Positions 10,956-22,023 of a stretch of DNA of 64,000 nucleotides are shown in pieces. Positions within the stretch are counted from its first letter, which is position 1; each line of letters starts with the position of its first letter. Origin of the DNA: Ixodes scapularis (Eukaryota > Arthropoda > Arachnida > Ixodida > Ixodidae). The DNA lies in NCBI RefSeq assembly GCF_016920785.2, contig NW_024609837.1, positions 51,133,671 to 51,197,670 on the forward strand. The letters are read 5' to 3'. Position numbers and translations under genes: made by a program. The notes under the pieces are model-generated. The model was given only the letters and a program-made list of their open reading frames with translations, ran no database searches and had not been told where the DNA came from.

Positions 10956-11339
10956 GTTTATATATACTGATAATCAAGCGCTTAGAAATAATGTTGCAGC
11001 CCGAAAGATCAAATGTGCTAGTCATAACTTCATGGGTGGATACAACACAAGTAAAAACAATGTATTCAGTGTAAGATTAATTCAAAAGCCTGAGTTGATG
11101 CATCAAAGAATTTCCAAACAACCTGTCGTTAACTCGAGGTGCATAAAAAATATGAACACCCAACCAAAAAGGCAAAAATCGTACTCCTCCCAATAATTCC
11201 TTGTCCTGCTCTTCCTTTTTATTCACCGTTTACACTGAGCAAGGCGAAGCAAGTTGCAAGCTCTTTGCACATAACTCCCTTCGCGAAGAGCACACACTAT
11301 CACACATGCTTGCGAAGAGCGCAGTGTCCAAAGTTCTAC

Positions 11340-11505
11340 TCGAAGTTGTATTTCAAATACATGCGTTTAAAATACTTAATTGAAAGTATGTATATACAGT
11401 TCACAAATACATTCCCCAATATGTAATTAAATACGAAATACAAAACACTCAAGGTATTTTAAATGCGTATTTCAAATACCTGTATTTGAATTACCCCATA
11501 TCCCT
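11340..11505. mobile_element. one end of a GTATTTGAAATAC-type hAT-like element
   Basis: Repeated ATTTCAAATAC/GTATTTGAA motifs lead to a terminus that reads CAGGGATATGGGG from the outside. The same motif and a CAGGGATG end occur in the element at 29660-31691. The opposite end was not found, so this is probably a truncated copy. Confidence 0.6.
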
Positions 11506-12663
11506 GCATGACGATACGAACAATATGCATAGTTTAACGGCTGACTGATGATATCTAGCTGTCTACTTGAAACGTGCCAATCATTCCCGATTAATACGTA
11601 AGCATAAACAAACGTCTGCTGACCCCGGCATTTTTCAGCAGAAGTGTCTCATCCCTACGAACGTTCGATTCGTTCATCTCACCGACGATATCGTACGACG
11701 ACAGCTGATTGGGTTATTAGACTGCAGGGCGCAATGCCGTAACAAAGTCGCAGCCCGCCATTGTCTCCACTAGCACATACGCCTTCTTTCTATCTTCGGA
11801 TGAACTACAAGAAGGACGAGAGAGAGTGCGTGACAGCAAGAGGGGGGAGAGGGGGAAGCGAAGCGAGCGCCCTCTTTTATCGAACAATAAAAGCGGATTA
11901 GGCGGGAAGCACAGCCGGCTTCTGTTTGCACGGGGTTGTAAAACGGGAGAACTGCATGTTTGGATAAGGCGCCTTGTAAGAGGGCCAAGACCAGTCCCCT
12001 CTGCCCCGGAGATCCGCTTTGTGTCCTCTGTCGTTCGGATTATGGAACTTTTCACTAGAAGGGACAGTTCTCGCAAGCCCCCGAATAAGAACACTACATT
12101 AGATTACACGGAAGCAATATTTTATTTCGTTTCCCGAAGGCAAAAATTCCGACTTGCAAATGCTTCGAATCTGTAGCGAATAGAGACATGTCCATGAGAA
12201 GTTCTCTGGTTTGCTGGTATTTTCTTAAGGCGGTTAACCTTGGTCAGTCTGGAAATCTTATTGCTTTTCATGATATCTTGAAATATTAAGAAATTAAATA
12301 CAAGCACGATCACGCTGACAAAGACTGGAAATCACAGAATGTGTGATACGGCCTTCCACTTACAGGCGGTCGTCTGCTGGGCCTCTGGTGGTGGCTTCTG
12401 TCGTTGTCGTTTCTTACGTTCCCGATAAACTCACACACGTTCTGCGGCCGCCTGCTCCGTAGGAGCCAGGCAACGTGAAAGAAGAGAAGGGCGACTGAAC
12501 GGCATTGCCTACCGAAGATTCGCTCCCATTTGTGGCACATTTTCTGTTAAAAGCTTGCACAGCAGCGCGCGCCACCAGGCGCGGAAGGTCGCCTGGATTT
12601 GACATTCCGTCATAGGCAACCAGGGGCGGCACCACGTGATCACTTTTTTCCAAAGAGCAGCAC
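11506..12663. other. no gene seen
   Basis: Open frames around 11717-12094 minus and 11826-12176 plus lie opposite each other in a GC-rich patch and show no domain. No repeat structure was recognised apart from a short AG-rich run at 11818-11860. Confidence 0.45.
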
Positions 12664-12872
12664 TTTTTAATAAAATTTAGCGGAGATATTTTTCCGCTGA
12701 AACTAGCGGGGAAATTGTAACGTCAAGTTGCATGACACTGTGGCGTCAAGATGTACACCGCGCGTCAAATGACACCATAAAGTCGCGTTATACTGTGACG
12801 TCACGTGCTATCATGACATCACGTTGTCACGTGACATTATCATGTCACGTGATATCGTGACGTCATGCGGTT
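12664..12872. repeat. second TGACGTCA/CACGTG-rich array
   Basis: Starts with ATTTAGCGGAG and CCGCTGAAACTAGCGGGGAA, related to 5320-5635. About ten GTGACGTCA, TGACATCA, TCACGTGA or TGACACC words follow between 12720 and 12870, spaced about 13-20 bases, several overlapping (TGACGTCACGTG at 12798-12809). The array is degenerate and both strands read similarly. Confidence 0.6.
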
Positions 12873-14374
12873 GGACCAATACGAGCAAGGAAGGTCCCCA
12901 TGGAGCGTTCCCGGGTAAAGCTATCAATTTAAAATGCCTAATTAAGAAGAGCACACACAATAGTGCAAGACATCTAAGCCTCCGCTTGGAGATCACTGTT
13001 CTATATGTACAAGAAAGTGCACAATTAAACCCCGAAAGGTTCGTAATGGCTCCCCCGAAGATCCCCGAGAGCTCGGGAAGGAGGAGGGAGGGAAAAGGAC
13101 GAGGCTGGCACCGATCACAGCCCAAATAACGAGCCCCGTCCACGACATCCGCGATCCCCGACAAAGTGGGCCTCGGAAAAACGCTCAACACCGACACAAA
13201 AAAGGGGGACACCGGTCAGACGAGCAAGAAGAAAGCCCGGAGTCGAGGGTTTAATTAAAATCGACTAAGCGTCCATTAAACCCGCTTAGCGTGGGCATAC
13301 ATCGGATGCTGCGCTGATTAGTTCCGTTTAATGTCAATGCCGCTGCCCAGTTTTTGTCCACCGCGAGGACAATTTCGAGATGGTGGTGACTCTTTTCGGG
13401 TGTGTCACGTGCAGCTGGAGAAAAAAAAGCAAAACAGCTTATGCGCCATCCTCTTCCCCGTGAATATCTTATTCATTCCGGATAGGAGAACAACGTTTGG
13501 CGGAGCGACAATTAAATCCGTCAACGATGAAAAAATTGCAACAATTAGCACCTTCGGCCGGGGACTCAAAAGTATTAGCGAGGAAATGCAATCGTAACGC
13601 CAGCTGCGGCGTGGGATGGAACTAGCGCAGACCTGCCACGGCCGGACTCAAGGAGCTTATAATGGACAAAAGGTGGCGTCCGTATTCTCCACAGATGTTG
13701 CGAAGTGTAACGGAAGTAGGCGTGGCCACGAAATGTATTCATATTCTCTCGGTTATCAATCCATTTCCTGCGTCTTTTTTTTTTTTTTTTTTACAAAGTT
13801 TCTTATCTCTGCTTAGAAGGAGCTATATAGTTCTCTAGGTTGGATTAGAATCACTTAAAAATTCCAAGAGCATCGAAACTCCCAAGCTTCGTTTTAGAAC
13901 CCAGTCGCGTCGCAGCAGTTGCGAACGAGCCCGCCTCAAAAACAGCGCTGCCCTGTGCGGTCGAAGCGAGGCGCGCAGAGTGTGGCGTTCGTTCTCGGCC
14001 GAGCTCTTCAATCCACTTCCCTGGTCCGTGGCAACACTGGTTTGTTTTTAGTGTGAAAGCAGTAACTATCCCATGGAGCAAAGCCAGCAACGTCTGTAAC
14101 CGCCAAAAAAAAAAATGCGAAAGAAATGCTCATTTTTTTATTGGCTGAGCAAAACGGCTCTTAGATGGCCATTGGCGGCCACTTCACGAGAGCGCGCGCT
14201 TGGCCGCCGGCCGCAACCTGGGCATGTAGCGAAACGTGGTCGTCCACGCCAGCACGCCGCAGACGAACTAAGGGAGCGGGAGAACGACATTCATGCTTTC
14301 GCATTCACAACTCATAACAAGTGCTTAGGTGTCCTCGGAATTGATTTTGCGTTCAGAACCCACCCCAGCCCGTT
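12873..14374. other. no gene seen
   Basis: No coding frame is convincing. A T-run of about 18 occurs at 13774-13791, and an open stretch around 14115-14387 shows no domain. CpG-rich patches near 14200 are noted without assignment. Confidence 0.4.
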
Positions 14375-14548
14375 TCGATCTGGATGAACATTGTACCGGC
14401 GTGCGGTCGTGTATCACTACTGCGTGGTGCACGTTAAAGACCCCAGGCTAGCGGTTGTACTGCACTGGCTAAATTGCTCATCTACAGCAGGGAGACAAGT
14501 CGCTCGTTGAGGCAGACTAAGTTCTAGGCTGTATAAACATACACACGC
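14375..14548 (+). repeat. dispersed repeat family F, longest copy
   Basis: Contains GATCTGGATGAACATTGTAC, GCACGTTAAAGACCCCAGGC, GGTTGTACTGCACTGGCTAA, then AAGTCGCTCGTTGAGGCAGA and a TATAAACATACACACG end. Three partial copies exist in this window. The GCACGTTAAAGACCCCAGG core is one I recall as widespread in arachnid repeats. Element class is unknown. Confidence 0.65.
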
Positions 14549-15600
14549 CCCGATATTTTTTTTTGATTAGTGCTGCTTTGGAAACATGCATGTTAACATG
14601 CCTCACCGGAAAGGCCTAGGCAGCGAGAGCGTACGCATTCCGGCCCGTGATGCACTTTACCTTAGTTTTGATTGCAGTGAAGGGTGTGTTGGCACCACTT
14701 CCGGCCGCCATGACAGGGGGAGAGATATACTTCCACTTCTTCTATGTTTACTCTGTGTTTGGGTGGTTGCGCGACGACTCTTGGCAGACTAGCAAGCAAT
14801 AAACATTTTGTTAAATTACCCAGGGCCAAGGACCGTGCGCGAGTGTAGTTACACGTGCTGCGCATGCTGCCTTAGCAGTAACTTTTCGAAAGCGAAAACC
14901 CCGAACAAATGGCGCTGGGCACGCGTGATCATCGGCGCTTTATTTCGACTATTTCCATATAATATTTTATGCAGATAAGACGAGCGCGGGCAGCGCGTAG
15001 ACTTACGTATTCTCCTTGATGCTTGGGTGATTCGGCAAAAGGTCTATTGCACGAGAGCTACGCTTTAGAAATGCCCCAGTCTCGCGCTTTTAAGCTGCCA
15101 ATACGCACCGGCACGAACAGAAATGTCACAAGTGAAGTTCTTTCAATTATCTCGAGACGCCACCGAAACCACAGAGCTTCGGTGACCGCAGCTAAGCAGA
15201 CAGTGCTCGCCTACTTCCATGTGCTCCCTACATATTTCTGGGAGGGGCTCCGAGGAGGGGGGAGGGGTATACTATGCTTTGTGTAAGAAAATTTGGGGGG
15301 GGGGGGGGGCGGGAGAGGGGGGGGGGTTGACTCAATCATGGCGTGTGTAAGAGGGGTGTTTAGGGAAGGGGGGGAGGGCTAATATGCGCCAAAGCACATT
15401 CTTTCGTAAAGAGCACGTAAAGCAGTCATGTAAGGAACGCTGAGACGCCTCTCGGTGCGAAAGGGACAGCTAAATCCACAACTTACGTGGATGAGCGCAA
15501 TCCCTAAAAAAATCACACGAAGAAACCTCTAGCAAGAAAATACGTGTATGCTAGAACGCTTTCCCCTCGCCCCTCAACACGCAGCCGGGGAGATGCCTAA
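14549..15600. other. no gene; G-tracts
   Basis: Contains a run of 15 G at 15295-15309, followed by further G-rich sequence to about 15386. No coding frame or known repeat was identified elsewhere in this stretch. Confidence 0.5.
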
Positions 15601-16840
15601 AGGCTAGCCCACATGGTGCGCTTTTCTCCGCGTCTGCGTCGCGTCTGCGCCTGCGCTTTGACGTCACTTCCGGCGCCGGGACGAAACGCAGCGTTTTTTG
15701 GCGCATCCCGGCGTATCTGGAAGAGCCAGATATTTTGCGTCCACGCGTCGCGTCTCGCGCTGCGTCCAGAAGGCAACAACCAGTGAACCGCCGTGTTCAC
15801 TAGTTGCAAGGAGCGTTTGAATTTTCTCCACTGTAGGATTGTAGTTTTCGCCACAGACCTCGCGACGAAGGCGATAATAATTATAATAATAATACTTTTT
15901 ATTTGCACATATTGCGATACCCACTCGGCAGCGTGCGAGGCTAGGCAAAAAGGTCGAGACCCTTACGCAGGTGGGCCTGCTAGCCCGCCGCCAAGTAGGG
16001 AAAGGGATACGGGAAAGGAAAATAAATAAAAACACTCAAAACAGAAAGATACACACAAATACGGGTAGCAGCCCTGTGCCATCAAAGCGCACGCGCGCAC
16101 GCACACACACATACCCGCGCGCGCGGAGTTTACAAAATTTGCACGCTCGCGGCCTTCAATAAAAACGGCTTTTAGGCCCTGCCAACGCTAGCAGCAGGGC
16201 GAACATGGGTAGTTACGTCCTTCCCCCCGCGGATATCAGTTTATCATACCTTTTACACAAGTCCAGGGAATCCTCTCTGCTCCGCGGGAGAGGCTGACGC
16301 TGCTTCAGCGGAACAGAGAGGACCTAGCGAAGTACAAAAGCGTCCTGCACTCTGGCAGGCCAAATGTAAAGAATACAAGGACACCGAGAGACAAAGGTAC
16401 AAAACTAATACTACCGGCAACAACCGCTACAACGTAACCACTGTAGCGGCCAGCGGCCAGCTGTAAATGTTTTGGCGCGGGCGATGGGGATGCCAATGGC
16501 GTATCGAAATGTGGATGAGGCGTACGCACTAAAAAGAATGAAAATTAGTGAAATTGAGCTTCATTGCGATTGCTGTAATTAAAAATGAGTGCTTACTATT
16601 ACTAAAATTAAATATTACCGCATGTAGCCATCATTTACCGCGCGATTTCTATTTAATGTTTGCTTTTGTTTCTTAAGCGCGTCTGGCTACGTTGGGCAGA
16701 CGCTTCGGAAACGCAGACGCGAAGCGCTGCACGGTAGCGCTGCGTGTGGTTTGACTGGGCGCACGCGTCCTGCTTAGCGCGCGCGCCAAGCCGAGACGCG
16801 CGTCTAGACGCACTGAAAAACGCGCCATGTGGGCTAGCCT
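15601..16840. mobile_element. 1.24-kb TAA-flanked Harbinger-type nonautonomous element
   Basis: Inverted ends AGGCTAGCCCACATGG plus ten further bases (26 in all, two mismatches) at 15601-15626 and 16815-16840, with TAA duplicated at 15598-15600 and 16841-16843. A 3-bp TWA duplication is typical of PIF/Harbinger elements. Subterminal zones at both ends repeat CGCGTCTGCG-like words. No transposase frame is seen. It carries an inserted retroelement 3' end near its middle. Confidence 0.82.
15876..16050 (-). repeat. probable retroelement 3' end nested in the Harbinger-type element
   Basis: On the minus strand it reads CCTACTTGGCGGCGGGCTAG, GAGTGGGTATCGCAATATGT, GCAAATAAAAAGTATTATTA and a short (ATT)n tail. 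A polyadenylation-like AATAAA followed by a simple-repeat tail suits a LINE or SINE 3' terminus. The 5' limit is uncertain. Confidence 0.5.
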
Positions 16841-19084
16841 TAAGAGCAAAAAGGATCCGGACTGTCTCCGAATCAGTCTTGCGTCGCCCCAGCGCTTCCT
16901 GCCGAGATGGTGCCCTTTACCGCACTTCAAATAAAACAATAAAAAAAAAAAGTCGCTATAGACGTTTTTTGGCAGAAAAGAAAGGGGACCATCCTTCGTT
17001 CTCGGTGTGCTTTCCTTTTAGCCGTCGACGTTCCCCCATTTGTCTTCAGAAGCGTGGATGCGACAGCACCTTCGAGTGTTGTTATAGGAACGGCAGTGTG
17101 CGACTTCGAGCGTGTTTGTGGTGCGGGGAGTCGGGTGGCCCTCAGATGACACGTCATGCGTCCAGCGTGGTGTCATTCTGACCGTGCTATCACACTGCGG
17201 TGTCACCACTGCTCTGTCATACTAACCGACCTGTGCCAATGCCCGCGTACGCTCTCCTCTTATCGGATGTACGGTGCGTGGCAATATATACGGCGCATGG
17301 AATAAACCAAGGGGTTCGTGCTGCTGAAAACAACGTCGTAGTCTGTTCCTTCGTCGCTCCGCAAGGCACACGACATCCAGTGAAGAGGCGATGTAGATTT
17401 CGAATTCTAGCCAGGCTAACTCCGTCACCTACTTCGTACGACACTCCATCTACAACGACACTTAGCATACCGCCGGCACACTTAGTCGCACGTCGCAACT
17501 TCATTCTTAGGCCAAACACTTTAGCGGTCTCGTGGTTTGCCAAGGTTCCTCCCTAAATCGCAGTGGTTGACTCTTCGATGGCTCTCCGGGAGTGCTCAAG
17601 CGTGAAGCAGACTGAGAAGTATCTTCGTGGCGCAGGCTTTAAAAGCTTCCCTTCGTAAAATAGCGACCCAAGTCGAGTTAGCCTTCAAACTATATTCTGG
17701 AAGTTGGCCTTCGTTGATTCTGAGCCATAAAACATGCAGACATGCGAACCAAACAATAAGGTACCACTAATTAGAAATTCCATAAATATGAGATGGGCAT
17801 GACCTCGGATGTGGTGCTTAATACAAGATGCAATGTCTTAGTAACAATTACTCTTAAAAGCTGATATCACCCGTTTGGGCCAGCGTATGATCATCCCCTA
17901 ACACCGGGCAGAGAGTGCGTATATGCACCTTCACCATGCGAGCCATCGCGGGAATACCTGTAAGTGTACATGAGCTCCCTTTGGCAGGGGAGGGTGTCAT
18001 GGCAGCCGAAACGTTTTTTTCTTACTCCTTCGTCTGCCGTCCACTACCGGACTTCGGCAAAATCAAAAAGCTCTTCCAGATATATAACACAAATATTTGA
18101 AAAACAAACCCAAAAAGCCATCCCTTTCGCTAATAGCAAATCAGCGAAAAGTCGGGGCCTGTTCCTGACCCGCCCTTAATTTGAAGAGTAATCGAGTAAA
18201 TAAATAAATATATGTTCGCGATTCTCCGTGTAATGCGTAGAAATCGTACAAGACGACAGTCTCCGTCCAAATTACCGAGGCCAAAAACTTCTTGGAGTGA
18301 AGATATGCTCATTAAAAATGGAAAAAGACGCCGGGAAAGCAGTCCAAAAGCTCAAGACTAAAAACAAAAAAGGCAATTAAAAACGACAAAAATAAAAAAA
18401 AACTCGAGAAGAAAAAAAAACAATAAGAAAAAAAGCAAATCTGAGTACAAGGGTTGGTAGTTAGAGAACTCCCCAGAAATATTAAACTTTTCATGTATCT
18501 GCGTGATTTACATCGCTCCTGTTATTTTCCATTAAAATAAAACGAGATAATAAAATCAGATGTTCCACCAAATGGACTGAAAAAAAGAAAAAAAAAAAAG
18601 AGGAGCGGTGAGTTAAAACGAAATTCGGAAAGAGAACAAATATAAACTGAGCTTCCCATTTTTTATCCCTCAATGTTGAAATCTGCTCAAAGCAGAAGGC
18701 TGGGTTTTTGAGGGGTGCGCTATGTCAAGAAACAAATTTCTTTTCCTCCCGAGTAGGTTATCTTTCTTTCTTCTTTGCTTTCTTATAAACCTTATTCCTC
18801 GGTTCCTCGCAAAACAGAAAAGAAAGTGCACGCGGCTGCAGCCTCTAGAGAACGTCCAAATGATGACGGACCATTTCTTTCTTTCCGTTCTTGGGTTTTA
18901 TTTCCGCCATGTTTCCAGCTCACTTGCATTCCTTCCTCTCCGCTGCCTTCGCTTCCAGTCGAGCAGGCCAGCCGCTGAAGAGTTTTCAACACGACGAGTA
19001 CAATGACATTCATAATCTATCGTCAAACAATGGGAAGCATTGCCATTTGGTGGCTGCCCCTTTGCCTCGAAAGTTCTGCCCCAG
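16841..19084. other. no gene seen
   Basis: Opposed open frames around 17200-17560 have no recognised domain. A-rich low-complexity sequence occupies about 18360-18600. Nothing else could be assigned. Confidence 0.4.
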
Positions 19085-19440
19085 TTAAAGGGATGGTGAA
19101 CTGAAATTTGGATTTCAAGAAAAACAATGCAGTAGATGTAGGCGGGACGCTACAATCCCTACAACACTACTTGTAAGGCGATATCCCGAATGGACGGCAG
19201 TATTTTTGGAAAAAAAAGGTCGAGACTGAACGAGGCCGACGAGGCGCGTGACGTCAACATATCTCGTTTCCTCCTCTCTTCGCTTCGCCACCTCAAGGCG
19301 GCGAGGCAGGAGAACACGCGAGGCCGTTCCCTCTCCTTCTCAAAGAAAGAAGACGTAAACATATCTTTCAAATGCGCCTGCTTTATTTTTTTTTTTTTAA
19401 ATACGGTCATCCGTTCGAGATATCGCTGTATGTGTGGGGT
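19085..19440 (+). mobile_element. truncated TTAA-flanked MITE, family C
   Basis: Starts TTAAAGGGATGGTGAACTGA and continues through GGCGGGACGCTACAATCCCT, colinear with the reverse complement of the right half of the complete copy at 52608-53229. It also shares the CGTTCGAGATATCG block near the other end. The far terminus is lost after about 19440, where A-rich sequence takes over. Confidence 0.75.
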
Positions 19441-20139
19441 TTTAACAAAAAAAAAAAATAAAACCAAAAGCAAGGAAACACGTCCGTATACGATGTTGAA
19501 AAAACAGGATAAACAGGTGAAGTAAAAGCTAAACAAGCATTCATGAAAAAAAAAATGGAAACATCAAGTAAAACATGTAGTACATGCAGACATTCGAGCA
19601 AAAACAACGAAAACGACTACCATCAATCGGCATGTGGCAACATTAAACAATAAAACCGTGGCATGAACAGCAATTTTCCCTGTCGGTCAGCGATTTCGCC
19701 ACGCTGATAAGAAACAATTTCAGAGCAAAAGCCCAAGCGAGTTGGTGAATGATATCCATGCTTCAACACAATACCGTTTTCAAGAGTTTTGAAGAGCTAA
19801 TGCAATTAGAGTCTTCATTGCGATTTTTTGGCGTAGAGACACTATACAAGGAACGCTTCAGAGTAGTGACACTTGAGCCACCCAATTGGTGCTTCAAAAA
19901 AATCGCAGGAAACGCTTTTTCGTTCTCCTGGAATGTGAGAACAGTCCGAGACAGAAGAAAACAATATCGCCCCAGCTTCTTGACACCGCATCAGAGGCTC
20001 GGGAAGCCGCATTTTCGTATCATGGCTATCGCCAATTGTGCCCGCTCTGCAATTGGCAACAATATGGCGGCGTCCAGAAGAATATCGGGAAACGGACTAT
20101 CCACACCCTCCGCGTAGCACGACTCTAGTTTGGCGTGGA
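19441..20139. other. no gene seen
   Basis: A-rich at the start, otherwise unremarkable. The frame at 19749-20117 has no recognised domain. It may include part of the 5' flank of the LINE that follows. Confidence 0.4.
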
Positions 20140-20373
20140 AACATCGCAACCTTTTCGGATGGAACGACGACGAAGTGTTTTGTATGAGGAACGCCAAATC
20201 TTCCGCTCCCGGTAATTTCGATAATTCTTTTGCCTTGTAGTCTCCAGATACCTATAAATATTTGCGAACAAGGTATATATATATATATCAGTGTCCCAAA
20301 CGCCGTATAGAAGCAGACGCACCTCGAAGGAATTGCAGCCTTCCATCGCTGCTCCCCATAGATATGACCCGGC

Positions 20374-22023
20374 ATGACATCGGCCCAAGGAAACGTCACC
20401 GACGTCGAAAATATGGCGCTTAGCATAACACCTGCACAGCATGCAACAGATGGAGCGCCCTCAATGACACCGATGGAAGGACAACCTGGTTCTTCTGACC
20501 TATCGAGGACATCGTCCTCAACTGAAATTGACGACATGGACCACGAAACCGACGCTGGAGGCATATGGCACGAAGTTCGAACCAGAAAAAGAACGCGACT
20601 CACAAACAGCCTGTCTGCTTCGAGCTCGGACACGATTATACGGCCAAAACCTGACAAAGAGGGGCTCACGGTAATATTCGCTCCTGGGAATGCCGAAACG
20701 GTGCTTACAGATCTCAGTAGCCTGAAGGTATCAAAAGTACTAGATAAAGAATTCCCCAAATGCGTTCGCGAGGTTCGGTTTAACCATCGACTAAACCTCA
20801 TTGCAGTTGATGCGCTGAATGGAGAAGCTGTCAAGAAGTTACAAAGCATGACAACACTCTGCAGCATTCCTGTACTTTCCTATTCTCCCTTGGCTGGACC
20901 AACTGTTGTCGGACTGATTCATAGCGTCGACAAGGAACTTTCTATTGAAGATATCACTTCAAATTTGAGGGCGGATGCAGAGATTGGCAGCGTACGACGG
21001 CTCGGAAACACTAGCTCTGTAAAAGTAACGTTCCGTGGAAACCGACTCCCATCCTACGTTCTGCTAGGGCATGTGCGCCACCCGGTGTCTCCGTTCAAGG
21101 CCCGACCAATCCAATGCTTTAATTGCTTTGGTTTTGGTCACAAAAAGGTGGCTTGCAAACGCCCGAAAACATGTAGACACTGCGCACAACATCACGACCA
21201 AACGGACAGCACATGCCTGTCATTGTCGGCGAAATGTGTGAACTGTGGGCAAAACCACGAGGCCACAGCACGGTCCTGTCCGAAAGGAAGAGAGGTTGAA
21301 ACGATTCAAACCTACTCGAAGGCAAACTCGGTGGACTTTCACTCTGCCAAAACAGCCTTAGAACACGAGGAACTTTTTCCGGCGCTTGAGTTCACTCCTG
21401 CTGACAGCAGTGTCACGAAAGAGCTGGCTGGTGCTTCTGGCTTCAAGGACATTGCAGGGAACAAGAACGAACACTCCAAAAAGCCGACCGCATTGGCAAC
21501 ACCATATGCGTCGGTTCTCAAGGCAACTAAGCCCAAGGCACCAAAATCTCAAGGAGTTCGACAAGAATCAACATCACAGGGTATACAAATGCCTGCTGTG
21601 TCGGAAGCACCACCCCCCGAGACACCTCAGTCTGATTTGCAGCTATCAACTGTGCGCCAGCGCCGTCAAGTAAGGGAGGCGGATGCGAAGCCGTCAAGTT
21701 CCGGGGACTCTGCAGGATGGATTCCTTTAGTCAAGGCAGCAGTCAATATCGCTCTCACCCTACTTAGAAGCCTCAAAACATCCTGGGCAACGACACTAAC
21801 TACCATGATACAAGCTCTGCTTCCCCTTTTGAAGGATGTTAGTGCCATCGTCCTCTCATGCACAAGACTCGATCAGAGCAACCCCGGCAGTGTCTGTTCG
21901 TGCTGCACGTCATGGACGAAGAAATACCCACCTAACCTGTCCATCCATCCTCCAATGGAACGCGCGTGGCCTTCGAAGGCGTCTTCCCGACCTACGACAG
22001 CACCTGATTCATTCTCCTGCTGA
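20374..22023 (+). CDS. LINE ORF1 protein, nucleic-acid binding, CCHC zinc knuckles
   Basis: 549 codons. ORF1 proteins of I-group elements coat the element RNA and deliver it for target-primed reverse transcription. Residues 1-90 are acidic and Ser/Thr-rich. Residues about 95-225 look like the RRM-like segment usual in this family (IFAPGNAETVLTDLSSLKVS start). Three zinc knuckles follow: C248-C251-H256-C261 (CX2CX4HX4C), C267-C270-H274-C281 and C288-C291-H295-C302 (both CX2CX3HX6C). A Pro/Thr/Gln-rich linker leads to a hydrophobic segment around 450-490 (VKAAVNIALTLLRSLKTSW). The start ATG at 20374 is the first long-frame ATG; one at 20364 is in another frame. The last 188 bases overlap ORF2 in the +1 frame, so residues after about 490 may be non-native if a base was gained or lost near the junction. 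Confidence 0.9.
   Translation: MTSAQGNVTDVENMALSITPAQHATDGAPSMTPMEGQPGSSDLSRTSSSTEIDDMDHETDAGGIWHEVRTRKRTRLTNSLSASSSDTIIRPKPDKEGLTVIFAPGNAETVLTDLSSLKVSKVLDKEFPKCVREVRFNHRLNLIAVDALNGEAVKKLQSMTTLCSIPVLSYSPLAGPTVVGLIHSVDKELSIEDITSNLRADAEIGSVRRLGNTSSVKVTFRGNRLPSYVLLGHVRHPVSPFKARPIQCFNCFGFGHKKVACKRPKTCRHCAQHHDQTDSTCLSLSAKCVNCGQNHEATARSCPKGREVETIQTYSKANSVDFHSAKTALEHEELFPALEFTPADSSVTKELAGASGFKDIAGNKNEHSKKPTALATPYASVLKATKPKAPKSQGVRQESTSQGIQMPAVSEAPPPETPQSDLQLSTVRQRRQVREADAKPSSSGDSAGWIPLVKAAVNIALTLLRSLKTSWATTLTTMIQALLPLLKDVSAIVLSCTRLDQSNPGSVCSCCTSWTKKYPPNLSIHPPMERAWPSKASSRPTTAPDSFSC

Noticed and set aside
20097..20867. 256-codon minus-strand frame
   Set aside because: It is antisense to ORF1 of the intact LINE and has no domain of its own.
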